Assembly: GCF_039939195.1 (NCBI RefSeq) | Contig: NZ_JBDUUH010000016.1 | Coordinates: forward strand, 67,471-131,470 | DNA: 64,000 nt | Source of the DNA: Foliimonas ilicis | GTDB lineage: Bacteria; Pseudomonadota; Alphaproteobacteria; Rhizobiales; Rhizobiaceae | Direction: 5' to 3' | The notes under the pieces: model-generated | The model's database searches: none | Seen by the model: only the letters and a program-made list of their open reading frames with translations | Told to the model about the DNA's origin: nothing | Program-made: the position numbers and the translations under genes | Part shown: piece after piece, positions 36,567-45,559 of the stretch | How positions within the stretch are numbered: the first letter of the stretch is position 1 | Layout: the number at the start of each line of letters is the position of its first letter

Positions 36567-37654
36567 CGACATTTTCCGCAGAGGCTCGTTTCGAGCTCAA
36601 GGGCGCGCGAGCCGTCATCGACGACATGTGCGAGCATCTTCGTTCGCATGGGGTTGCCATCGACAGGTCGGGCGACCGCACGGTTCTGACCTTGTATCAC
36701 GGAACGAGCGAGATCGCGGTCGAGGGCGACAATGCCTTGCTCAAGGTCGAAGCTCCGTCGCTGACGGGCATTGCGGTCTTGACCGAGACGCTCGCCTCGC
36801 ACTTTATCGAGCATTTCCCGGATCTCGCGGACAGGATCGTCTGGTCGGGAGCCGCCGGCGAGCCGGCCCATCCTGTCTGGTTCTGCCTGCTGACGGTCGT
36901 AGGGACGCGGCGCCTGACGCCTCACATGCAACGGATAACGTTCGAGGGCAGCGACCTCGGCCGCTACTCAGGCTTCGGTGACATCCATATGCGGCTGATG
37001 TTTCCGCGCGACGATGATGGCGCGCCGCAATGGCCGCGCGTCAGTCCGAATGGCGTCACGCAATACCCGCCCGAAGACACTCTTGCGATCCGCAAATACA
37101 CCTATCGCCGCATCGACGTTGCGGCCGGCACGCTGGACGTGGATTTCGTGCTGCACGAAGACGCCGGCCCCGGCTCCGATTTCGCGTTCCGGGCCAAACC
37201 TGGTACCGTGATCGGCATGGGCGGCCCCGGCGGTCGCTGCGCCCCACCGGACCGGGACTGGTATCTGCTGGCAGGCGACGAGACAGCATTGCCGGCAATC
37301 GCCCGCATCCTCGAAACCCTTCCCAGGACAGCGCGCGGCGTCGCTCTGATCGAGGTGGCGGACGCCGCCGAGGAACAGCCGATCATTAACAGGACGGGCA
37401 TCGATATCCGCTGGCTGCACCGCGACGACGCTGCACCGGGGACAACGACCCTGCTGATCGATGCGGTGCGCGCCGTCGAATTTCCGTCGGACGGATCGTC
37501 GGTTTTCGCATGGGGAGGGTGCGAGTTCGCCGCCTTCAAGGCGATCCGGTCCTACGCCCGAAACGAGCGCATGCTGAAGAAGGACGAAAGCCTCATCGTC
37601 TCCTACTGGCAACGAGCAGACACTGAGGACGCCGAAAATGAGCACGATCACTGA
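36563..37654 (+). CDS. DUF2218 / siderophore-interacting protein (ferric reductase), module 1
   Basis: Cytoplasmic flavin reductase of the SIP family, about 363 residues, with an N-terminal DUF2218-like domain (residues 5-95), an FAD-binding barrel (RKYTYRRIDV is the R-x-Y-T flavin motif; WYLLAGDETALPAI) and a C-terminal SIP domain (WGGCEFAAFKAIRSYAR). It reduces the imported ferric siderophore so that iron is released. ATG at 36563 overlaps the ATPase stop by four bases. Related to, but diverged from, the protein at 45549. Confidence 0.9.
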   Translation: MTTFSAEARFELKGARAVIDDMCEHLRSHGVAIDRSGDRTVLTLYHGTSEIAVEGDNALLKVEAPSLTGIAVLTETLASHFIEHFPDLADRIVWSGAAGEPAHPVWFCLLTVVGTRRLTPHMQRITFEGSDLGRYSGFGDIHMRLMFPRDDDGAPQWPRVSPNGVTQYPPEDTLAIRKYTYRRIDVAAGTLDVDFVLHEDAGPGSDFAFRAKPGTVIGMGGPGGRCAPPDRDWYLLAGDETALPAIARILETLPRTARGVALIEVADAAEEQPIINRTGIDIRWLHRDDAAPGTTTLLIDAVRAVEFPSDGSSVFAWGGCEFAAFKAIRSYARNERMLKKDESLIVSYWQRADTEDAENEHDH

Positions 37655-38041
37655 TCCGCTCGGGCGCGTCGTCAACCCCCGCGAGGCAAGTTGGCCGGGC
37701 TGATGTTGCACATCTGCAACGCAGACCCGCGAAACGCTATTAGGACCCTGGCGTGACGGGCCGTCGCCGGACAGCGAGTCCGCAAATGAATTCAAACATA
37801 AACTTGCTCTCCCTGCTCATCTTTACCGGGCCTCGCCGGCAAACTTTGGGGCTCTTCTAATTCATTGCCTTTGCATAGGAATTTCGATCTGCTACAGGGA
37901 TACTGCCCGTTTAAGCACGGAGCGAATAGCAGTTTGGACGTGCATCAACCTTGGAAGCTGAACCGACCAGAATGAGCGCGAAGGAAATAACTGGCTGCTT
38001 TCAGCGCAGCCGGCCAACGGCGTGCGCTTCGGGGTTCTCCG
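37655..38041. other. Intergenic region between the two siderophore modules
   Basis: About 390 bases, no gene seen. It should carry the promoter for the second sigma factor. No clear iron-regulator (RirA/Fur/Irr) box could be recognised by eye. Confidence 0.4.
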
Positions 38042-38587
38042 GTGTTGAGGCCGAGCCGGGAGAGTAGCGAATTGCCCGCAACCCTCGCGAACATCTTCCT
38101 GAGCAAGCGCAAGTCCCTTGTCTGGAGCGTGATGCGCATCGTGCGCGATCCGCAGACCGCCGAAGATGTCGCGCAGGAAACTTTCATACGGGCGCGCCAG
38201 GCGATGGAGCACGGGCCGATCGAGCATATCGAGGCCTTTCTTCACCAGACCGCACGCAACCTCGCGATCGATTTCCGACGCCGCCGGGACCTGCATGGAA
38301 GCATCGAGCGCGATGACGTCCCGGAGGAAGACGTTGCAAATATTGCGGCGCCGACGCCTTCCCCGGAAGTAAGCCTCATCCAGTCCGAGAGGCTTCGGTT
38401 GCTGGACGAGGCGATCAAGAAGCTTCCCGAACGGGCGCAGACGGTCTGGTATCTGAACCGCGTTGAGAAATGGTCGTACCCGAAGATCGCCCGCCATCTG
38501 GGCGTGTCGCAGAATACCGTCTTCAACGATTTCAAGCTCGCGCACGGCCATTGCGTTGCCGCGATGGCCAGGATCGACCGTAGCTGA
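38042..38587 (+). CDS. FecI-like ECF RNA polymerase sigma factor (module 2)
   Basis: ECF sigma factor of 181 residues from the GTG at 38042, or about 171 from a TTG at 38072 that follows GGGAGAG and aligns with the module 1 start. Region 2 reads SVMRIVRDPQTAEDVAQETF, region 4 reads WSYPKIARHLGVSQNTVFND. It should serve the FecR and receptor genes downstream. It is close enough to the module 1 sigma factor that cross-talk is possible. Confidence 0.9.
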   Translation: MLRPSRESSELPATLANIFLSKRKSLVWSVMRIVRDPQTAEDVAQETFIRARQAMEHGPIEHIEAFLHQTARNLAIDFRRRRDLHGSIERDDVPEEDVANIAAPTPSPEVSLIQSERLRLLDEAIKKLPERAQTVWYLNRVEKWSYPKIARHLGVSQNTVFNDFKLAHGHCVAAMARIDRS

Positions 38588-38755
38588 AACACTTCGCGTC
38601 CCCTGCCTATCCGGCTCGATCCGACAAGGGATGCTCCTTAAACGTTCAACGACCCGATCCCGGCGAAGAAGGGGATTATTTGTGAGATTCACGCCTGCCG
38701 AACGTCTCATGTATGAGGACGCTGCATTGCGAATGACCCTATCGGACTGACCTGA

Positions 38756-39778
38756 GTGGAAAGCGACAAACCAGACCCCAGCGACAATGACGAGGGATTT
38801 GCACTTCCGAATCCGGTGATGGATGCTGCGCTGAACTGGTTCGCGATGCTCCAAGGATATCCGGACGACAGGCAGTTGAAGGCCGATTTCGAGAAATGGC
38901 GACGAGCTGATCCTGCGAACGCACGGGCCTTCGCCGAAGTCGCGGGCGTCTGGGACTTCGCGGAGCTCGACGTCATCGCGGACGACATCGGCAGCACCGT
39001 CGCCCGACCTCTGACCGCCGGTGACGGAGCTTTGGTTCCGTTCGCGCGGCCACGTCGCAATGTGTGGACCCACGCCATGATCGCGGCGGCCGCCGTGATC
39101 ATGGTTGCCGTCGGGATCCAGCAATACCCCGTCATGATGCTGAACTGGCGCGCGGACTACCAGACCGCGGCAGGCGTACGCGAGGAAATCACCCTTCCAG
39201 ACGGTTCGCTCATGACGCTCAACACGGCGTCAGCCGTTTCGCTTGATTTCGAGGGCGAGATGCGCTCCGTCACGCTGCTGCAAGGGGAGGCATATTTCGA
39301 TGTGGTTCCCGACGCGTCGAGACCGTTCACCGTTGCGGCAGCTTTCTCCAAGGTCGAGGTAAAGGGAACCGCCTTCGCTGTGCGGACGGATTCGGACAAG
39401 GATACGGTTGTCCTCGAGCGCGGGCTTGTCGACGTCACGCGGCTCACCGCGAGGAATGACATGGCGGCCCTACAACCGGGAGAAAGCGTTACGGCGACAG
39501 CAACGGCACTTTCGATGGTGAGAAATGCGGATCCCGCGACGGCGTTATCCTGGCGCGACGGCCGGCTGGTGTTCGAGAACCAGCCGTTCGTGCAAGTGCT
39601 TGAGGAAATCGGCCGCTATTACGGCAACTCGATCATCGTCGCCAACGATCGGGTCGGCCGGGCGCGCGTGACCGGCAACTATCGGCTCGACAATCCCGAG
39701 CGGACGATCCGTTCGCTTGCCGCGACGATCGGAGGCTCGGTCACCCGGATTCCGGGCGGAATCCTAATCCTGCGATAA
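38756..39778 (+). CDS. FecR-family regulator (module 2)
   Basis: 340-residue FecR protein with the same plan as module 1: sigma-binding N-terminus (DAALNWFAMLQGYPDD), one hydrophobic segment near residues 105-125 (HAMIAAAAVIMVAVGI), FecR domain (ITLPDGSLMTLNTASAVSL, KGTAFAVRT) and C-terminal STN-like repeat (VGRARVTGNYRLDN). Start is a GTG in CTGAGTGG. It lies between the sigma and receptor genes, as expected for a cell-surface signalling set. Confidence 0.9.
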   Translation: MESDKPDPSDNDEGFALPNPVMDAALNWFAMLQGYPDDRQLKADFEKWRRADPANARAFAEVAGVWDFAELDVIADDIGSTVARPLTAGDGALVPFARPRRNVWTHAMIAAAAVIMVAVGIQQYPVMMLNWRADYQTAAGVREEITLPDGSLMTLNTASAVSLDFEGEMRSVTLLQGEAYFDVVPDASRPFTVAAAFSKVEVKGTAFAVRTDSDKDTVVLERGLVDVTRLTARNDMAALQPGESVTATATALSMVRNADPATALSWRDGRLVFENQPFVQVLEEIGRYYGNSIIVANDRVGRARVTGNYRLDNPERTIRSLAATIGGSVTRIPGGILILR

Positions 39779-39889
39779 ACACTCAACTTTCGTTGTGAGG
39801 TTTGAATCGCCCATTCGTCAACAGTATAGGGGCCGAGTTCATATCCGACCGCAGCGGCCCTCAGAATCTAGACGAGTGAGGGATTTCCG

Positions 39890-42454
39890 ATGGGGCACGA
39901 GGCGCAGGCTGTCGCAGGGCATAATTCAAGACTGACGGCGACGCGCGCGAAGAAACGGCGTCTTCTTTCCGTTCTGATCGCTTCAACTATCCTCGGCGCC
40001 GCCAGCCTCTACATGCCCGCCATCGGCCATGCACAGCAGCAGCGGTCCGCCCAGACGGTCGATTTCAATATCCCGGCCCAACCGCTTTCCTCGGCGATCA
40101 ACGCATTCATCCGCGCGACCGGCTGGGAGGTCGGTTTCAACTCGCCGACTGTCGTGGGCAAGCGCTCGACGGCGGTCAACGGCTCTCTGCCGCCCGCTCA
40201 AGCCTTGCAGACCCTGCTCGCCGGAACCGGTCTGAATGCGCAGATTTCCGGCCCCTCAACGGCAGCGCTCGTCGCCAACGCAGCGAATGACGGTAGCGTC
40301 GCCGCCGCTGACGGCTCGCTAGTGCTCGACACGATCACGATCCAAGGCGCCAACCCCAATTCCACGATGGAACTGCCGGAAGCTTATGCCGGGGGGCAGG
40401 TCGCGACGGGCGGGCAAGTCGGCATGCTCGGCAACCGTGACGTGATGAACACGCCGTTCAGCCAGACGAGCTACACGAACAAGACGATCAAAGACCAGCA
40501 GTCACGAACGCTTGCAGACGTCTTGGCCAATGAACCTTCGGTAGTTATGAGTTCCGGTGCCACGGGCGGCACCAATGAGTTTTGGAGTTTTCGAGGATTT
40601 ATGACTCAGACTTATACGGGTGGGCACAGTCTGAATGGATTGCAGGGCATGTCGCCAATGCAATTTCCCTCCACCGACTATATAGAACGCGTTGACGTAC
40701 TGAGGGGACCGGGCGCCCTTTTAAAGGGCGCGTCCCTGGCGGGGCACGGAGCTCTTGGAGGCTCCGTCAACCTCGTCACCAAGAAGGCTGGTGACGAGCC
40801 GCTGACGCAATTGACCACCCGTTATATGTCGGACTCGCAATTCGGCACCCATGTCGATTTTGGCCGGCGCTTCGGCGACAACAAAGAGTTCGGCATCCGC
40901 TTCAACGGCTCGCTCGACCGCGGCGATACCGCTGTGGACACTCAGCGGGCGAAGTTCGGTACGGGGGCGCTGAATCTTGACTACCGCGGCGACCGCGTCC
41001 GTCTATCGGCCGATTTCGCACATCAGTCACAAGATCTGACTGCGCCCAACGGCGCCCTGAGACTTGGCGCCGTCGCAGGCGTCCTTCCAAATCTCACCCA
41101 CGTTCCAAACGCACCAAACAACAGCATTGCCTTTTCACCCCCATGGGGGCGGTCGTCACACGACATTACACTGGGCATGGTGCAGGGCGAGGTCGACATT
41201 CTGGACAATGTGACGGCCTATGGCGCTATCGGCAAACAAAGATACGAAAGCGACGCCAATACGGGAGCGCTTTCGTTGCTCGACTCGTCCGGCGCGATCG
41301 GTCTCCGATCACAGTATTACCGCGAACGCTTCGATGCCTTGTCCATGCAGGGCGGCGTCAGAGCCACGGCGGATACGGGCCCGATTGCTCATGCGCTCAG
41401 CCTCGACCTTTCCCGGCTTGAATACACCGCCAGTTTCACGGACCAATGCAGGGCCTGTGCTGGTGTTGGCCCGATTGTCCCTGTAGGCACCATCTACAAC
41501 CCGGTTTTTCCAATCGTTCCGATGACGGGCGATCCTGGAGGCCCTGTCGAAAACAACAAGATCACTGCCTCCAGCATCGGTATCGCCGACACGCTGTCCT
41601 TCCTGGATGAGCGCATCCAGTTCACCGCCGGCGCGCGCTACCAAGAGATAAGGACGCAAAACTACGGCGGTTCGGTCAGCATAGTGGGCCAGACTGCGAA
41701 CTATGAGGCATCAGCTTGGTCCCCATCCTTCGCGCTAGTCGCCAAGCCATGGGACAACGTCTCTCTATACGCCAACTATATTGAGAATCTGCAGCCGGGC
41801 ACAAGTGTCGGCAGTGGCTATACGAACACTGGCGAGTTATTCCCTCCCTACAAGAGTAAGCAGTATGAAGTGGGTGTCAAGGTCGATTGGGGCACTGTGA
41901 CGACGACCTTGGCGGCGTTCCAGATCGCCCAGCCGAGCACTATTTCCGTTCCCGACGCTGCTGGAGGGCTACCGTCCATGAGGCTTGACGGTGAGCAACG
42001 AAACCGCGGTATCGAACTGAGCGCCTATGGCGAGTTATTCGACGGTGTCAGATTGCTTGGCGGCATTACCTTCCTGGATGCGCGCCGGACCAGTACTGGC
42101 AATGCCGCCTATGACGGCACGAGAGCCGCCGGCGTGCCGGAATTTCGCGCGGTGATAGGCGGTGAATGGGACACGTCTTTTATTGAAGGCCTCACGCTGG
42201 CGGGACGGCTCACCTACACAAGCGATGTGGTGGTCGCCAACAGCAGACCGGATCTTACCGTACCTTCGTGGACACAGGTCGATCTCGGCGCCCGGTATAC
42301 CTTCAACTCACCATGGAACACCAAACCCGTCACCATACGGTTCGATGTCGATAATGTGTTCGATGAAAGCTATTGGAAGGTAATGCATGTGGTTGGAAAC
42401 ATCTACAGGAGTAATCCCCGTACTTTCCGCCTTTCAACCACGTTCAACTTTTGA
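39890..42454 (+). CDS. TonB-dependent siderophore receptor with STN signalling domain (module 2)
   Basis: 854-residue outer-membrane transducer. Signal peptide to about residue 50 (cleavage near GHA), STN domain 57-115 (VDFNIPAQPLSSAINAFI), plug (DYIERVDVLRGPGALLKG, LGGSVNLVTKKAG) and barrel ending TTFNF. An extracellular-loop insert holds a Cys pair (DQCRACAG) absent from the module 1 receptor, consistent with a different ligand. The stop overlaps the next gene by four bases. Confidence 0.93.
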   Translation: MGHEAQAVAGHNSRLTATRAKKRRLLSVLIASTILGAASLYMPAIGHAQQQRSAQTVDFNIPAQPLSSAINAFIRATGWEVGFNSPTVVGKRSTAVNGSLPPAQALQTLLAGTGLNAQISGPSTAALVANAANDGSVAAADGSLVLDTITIQGANPNSTMELPEAYAGGQVATGGQVGMLGNRDVMNTPFSQTSYTNKTIKDQQSRTLADVLANEPSVVMSSGATGGTNEFWSFRGFMTQTYTGGHSLNGLQGMSPMQFPSTDYIERVDVLRGPGALLKGASLAGHGALGGSVNLVTKKAGDEPLTQLTTRYMSDSQFGTHVDFGRRFGDNKEFGIRFNGSLDRGDTAVDTQRAKFGTGALNLDYRGDRVRLSADFAHQSQDLTAPNGALRLGAVAGVLPNLTHVPNAPNNSIAFSPPWGRSSHDITLGMVQGEVDILDNVTAYGAIGKQRYESDANTGALSLLDSSGAIGLRSQYYRERFDALSMQGGVRATADTGPIAHALSLDLSRLEYTASFTDQCRACAGVGPIVPVGTIYNPVFPIVPMTGDPGGPVENNKITASSIGIADTLSFLDERIQFTAGARYQEIRTQNYGGSVSIVGQTANYEASAWSPSFALVAKPWDNVSLYANYIENLQPGTSVGSGYTNTGELFPPYKSKQYEVGVKVDWGTVTTTLAAFQIAQPSTISVPDAAGGLPSMRLDGEQRNRGIELSAYGELFDGVRLLGGITFLDARRTSTGNAAYDGTRAAGVPEFRAVIGGEWDTSFIEGLTLAGRLTYTSDVVVANSRPDLTVPSWTQVDLGARYTFNSPWNTKPVTIRFDVDNVFDESYWKVMHVVGNIYRSNPRTFRLSTTFNF

Positions 42455-43665
42455 TGTTGAGAGGTGGAAAATTTCTGATGCGGAGTGATCTACATCGCGA
42501 GGAATTTGCGAAAAAGACAGCAACGGAACCGAAGACCCTCCACGCCTTACCACGCTCATTCTGCTTGCGGCTTGTGCTGTCCCTCTGTGCCCTCCTGGCG
42601 AGCATCCAAATTTCATCCGCCGAGATATCGCTTACAGATATAACCGGGCGCAACGTTGTACTCCCGGCGCCGGCCAAGCGCATTCTGCTGATGGCGCCTG
42701 CCTACTACACGGTACTTTCGCTGCTCAGCAAAAACTCGGCCGAGCTGGTCGTTGGTGTCGGTACGGCGCCGAGCGGACGCGACGCCGGAAGCGAGATCGA
42801 AATGCTGCAAGACCTGGTCGAAAAACCTCGTCTTGGAAGCATCTGGGCTGGGACCTTCTCTATCGAAAAGGCTCTTGAGCTTGAAGCCGACCTGCTGATC
42901 GCAGCCCCGCCAGGACGTGGCCAGCCATCATTGATCGAGGAGGCTTTTGCGAAGGCCGGTGTTCCAATCATCTATATCGACTTCCACTCGGACCCGTCTA
43001 AGAACACTGCTCCGAGCATCGAAATTGTCGGGCGGGCTATTGGCGAGGAGAAGAAGGCTGCCGATTTTTTGGATTTCTACCGCGAGCGCGTGAGCCGAAT
43101 AACGGACCGGCTGAAAGCGGCCAATCCCGCCCGCCCAAAGCTTCTCATCACGTCTCGTCGCCCGGATCTGCCGTGTTGCTTCTCGTCGGCAAGCGGAGGG
43201 GTGACGACATATTTTGGCGGTCTCGGAGTAACCAACATCGCCGAGGGCACGACACCAGGTCAACCCGTTCAGCTCAGCCTCGAATATGTGATTGAGCGCG
43301 ATCCGGAGATATTTGTGGCCAATGACTTAGCCGTGGGTCCACATTCTCTTTTCGGACAGCCCCGCACTCTGGCGAACGGCGTCGCTTCTCTTGAGAAACT
43401 AAGCCTGGAGCCCGGCTTTCGTAATCTTTCAGCGATGCACAGCCGTCGCATCCATGCAATCACTCATAACCTTATGATCTCGCCGCTCAATATCCTGGCG
43501 TTCGAGGCCTTGGCGACATGGATTCACCCCAAGCTTTTCGCTGACATCGACCCGCAGGAGACGCTCGACGAAATCAACCGGCGCTTCCTTTCTAGGCCGC
43601 TGGAAGGGCCATTCTGGGTAAGCCTCGAACTGGATGCTGACCGACACTCCGGCGAGCGCCCATGA
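42451..43665 (+). CDS. Ferric siderophore ABC substrate-binding protein (module 2)
   Basis: 404-residue periplasmic binding protein of the FepB type. The hydrophobic export segment is about residues 28-50 (LRLVLSLCALLASIQ), and the mature domain starts LTDITGRNVVLPAPAKRILL. The C-terminal stretch SPLNILAFEALATWIHPKLF is nearly shared with the module 1 protein, while the central ligand-facing parts differ. It overlaps receptor and permease genes by four bases each. Confidence 0.9.
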   Translation: MMLRGGKFLMRSDLHREEFAKKTATEPKTLHALPRSFCLRLVLSLCALLASIQISSAEISLTDITGRNVVLPAPAKRILLMAPAYYTVLSLLSKNSAELVVGVGTAPSGRDAGSEIEMLQDLVEKPRLGSIWAGTFSIEKALELEADLLIAAPPGRGQPSLIEEAFAKAGVPIIYIDFHSDPSKNTAPSIEIVGRAIGEEKKAADFLDFYRERVSRITDRLKAANPARPKLLITSRRPDLPCCFSSASGGVTTYFGGLGVTNIAEGTTPGQPVQLSLEYVIERDPEIFVANDLAVGPHSLFGQPRTLANGVASLEKLSLEPGFRNLSAMHSRRIHAITHNLMISPLNILAFEALATWIHPKLFADIDPQETLDEINRRFLSRPLEGPFWVSLELDADRHSGERP

Positions 43666-44744
43666 CGGAGGAAGTCGTGAAATCGGACGGTCCGGTTCCG
43701 GACCGCCGTGAAGCTGTTCTCGCGGCTTATAAGCAGCAGACCTTGCGCCGCATCGTGGTCGTCGCCGGACTCGTCGCGGTGCTTATCGCATCCTTCCTCG
43801 TCGATCTCGCGACCGGCCCTTCCAGCCTTGGCATTGCCGACACGGCACGAGCGATCCTGTCACCGGGCGCTGCCGATCGAAGCACGCTGGTCATTGTCTG
43901 GGACGTGCGCATGCCGGCGGCGATCATGGCGGTGCTTGTTGGCGTTGCGCTGTCGCTCGCCGGCGCGGAGATGCAGACCATCCTAAACAACCCGCTGGCC
44001 AGCCCATTCACGCTCGGAGTGTCGTCGGCAGCATCGCTGGGGGCCGCACTCGCCATCGTGCTTGGCATCGGCATTCCCGATGTGTCAACGAACTGGCTCG
44101 TCACCGGCAACGCCTTTCTCTTCGCCTTTGGCTCCGTACTGCTCTTGCAAAGCCTGACGCGCCTGCGCGGGGCGGGCCCCGACAGCCTCGTCATGTTCGG
44201 CATCGCGCTGGTCTTCACCTTCAACGCGCTGGTGGCCCTGATCCAGTTCGTCGCCTCGGCCGACGCTCTCCAGCAACTCGTGTTTTGGGGGATGGGGAGT
44301 CTCGGTCGGGCCAACTGGGAGTCGATCGCGATCCTCGGTCTTGTCATCCTGCTGACGCTGCCGTTCTCGTTCCGGGCGTCATGGAAGCTGACGGCGCTGC
44401 GTCTCGGCGAGGATCGGGCGCGAAGCTTTGGCGTCGATGTCGCCCGGCTGCGTTTCTTCTCGCTGTTCCGCATCAGCCTGCTCGCCGCAACCTCGGTCGC
44501 CTTCGTCGGTACGATCGGCTTCATCGGTCTGGTCGGCCCCCACATCGCCCGTTTGCTGATTGGCGAGGATCACCGCTTCTTCCTGCCGGCGAGTGCGCTG
44601 ACGGGGGCGGTCGTGATGTCGCTGGCCGATGTCGCCAGCAAGAGCATCGCGCCGGGCGTCATCGTGCCCATCGGCATCGTCACCTCGCTGGTCGGCCTGC
44701 CGGTGTTCTTCGCGCTGATCTTCCGGCGGCGGGAGCGTCTTTGA
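43662..44744 (+). CDS. FecCD-type iron-siderophore permease (module 2)
   Basis: Same 360-residue permease as at 34639 apart from the first residues (MTEEVVKSDGPVP here, MKDGALSLNGPVP there). The change from unlike to identical happens inside codon 8-9, so the repeat border cuts the gene. Role: membrane channel for the ferric siderophore bound by the upstream binding protein. Overlaps the ATPase start by one base. Confidence 0.93.
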   Translation: MTEEVVKSDGPVPDRREAVLAAYKQQTLRRIVVVAGLVAVLIASFLVDLATGPSSLGIADTARAILSPGAADRSTLVIVWDVRMPAAIMAVLVGVALSLAGAEMQTILNNPLASPFTLGVSSAASLGAALAIVLGIGIPDVSTNWLVTGNAFLFAFGSVLLLQSLTRLRGAGPDSLVMFGIALVFTFNALVALIQFVASADALQQLVFWGMGSLGRANWESIAILGLVILLTLPFSFRASWKLTALRLGEDRARSFGVDVARLRFFSLFRISLLAATSVAFVGTIGFIGLVGPHIARLLIGEDHRFFLPASALTGAVVMSLADVASKSIAPGVIVPIGIVTSLVGLPVFFALIFRRRERL

Positions 44745-45519
44745 TGGAAGCTGTCTGCGCGCTCACGATCTCGAATCTGTCGGCCGGCTATCGCAACCGG
44801 CCTGTCCTGCGCGACTTGAGCCTCGCACCGATCGAGCCCGGCAAAGTTACGGCGCTGGTCGGGCCGAACGCGGCGGGCAAGTCCACCCTGCTGCGCAGCC
44901 TAGCCGGTTTGGTTCGGGCGACCGGCTCGATCCGGCTTGGCGACCTTGATCTTGAAGCGCTGGCCTTGGCCGAACGCGCGCAGCATGTCGCCTACATGCC
45001 GCAGACCTTGCCACAGAATGCGGAACTCTCCGTGCTCGAAGGCGTGATCGGCGCGCTGAAGGCGTCGCCGCTGGCGGATTTCGATGGCAGCGGCCCCGAG
45101 ACACGGCACCGCGCCGTCGACGTGCTCGACAGGCTCGGTATCCTCGACCTGGCGATGGAGGGCATCGGCCGCCTGTCCGGCGGCCAGCGCCAGCTCGCCA
45201 GCCTGGCACAGGCGATCGCGCGTGCGCCGCACCTGCTGCTGCTCGACGAGCCGACCAGCGCGCTCGACCTGCGTCACCAACTCGACGTGATGACGATCGT
45301 GCGGACACTCGCCCGCGAAGGCCGGATCGTGGTCGTCGTGCTGCATGATCTGACGCTTGCCGCCACATGGGCCGATCATCTCGTCGTGCTCGATCATGGC
45401 GCGGTCGCCGCCGAAGGAACGCCCGAGAATTCCCTTTCCCCATCCATCCTCTCGGCCGTCTACGGCGTGGAGGCTCGCGTCGAGCGCTGCTCGCGCGGCC
45501 GCCTCCACATCATGGTCGA
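43687..45519 (+). repeat. 1.83-kb direct repeat, copy B (permease and ATPase genes)
   Basis: Second copy of 34664-36496, same orientation. Recombination between the copies would delete or duplicate 9023 bases, swapping receptor and reductase genes between modules. Confidence 0.9.
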
Positions 45520-45559
45520 TGGGCCTGCAAACCCTTCGGAGATACGTCATGCAAACTGA
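44744..45559 (+). CDS. Iron-siderophore ABC ATPase (module 2)
   Basis: 271-residue ATPase, identical to the module 1 copy through HIMVDGPA, then a shorter tail NPSEIRHAN. Walker A, signature and Walker B motifs are as in the first copy. The end overlaps the reductase ATG at 45549 by 11 bases. As both ABC cores are the same, specificity of the two modules must rest in receptor, binding protein and reductase. Confidence 0.93.
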   Translation: MEAVCALTISNLSAGYRNRPVLRDLSLAPIEPGKVTALVGPNAAGKSTLLRSLAGLVRATGSIRLGDLDLEALALAERAQHVAYMPQTLPQNAELSVLEGVIGALKASPLADFDGSGPETRHRAVDVLDRLGILDLAMEGIGRLSGGQRQLASLAQAIARAPHLLLLDEPTSALDLRHQLDVMTIVRTLAREGRIVVVVLHDLTLAATWADHLVVLDHGAVAAEGTPENSLSPSILSAVYGVEARVERCSRGRLHIMVDGPANPSEIRHAN

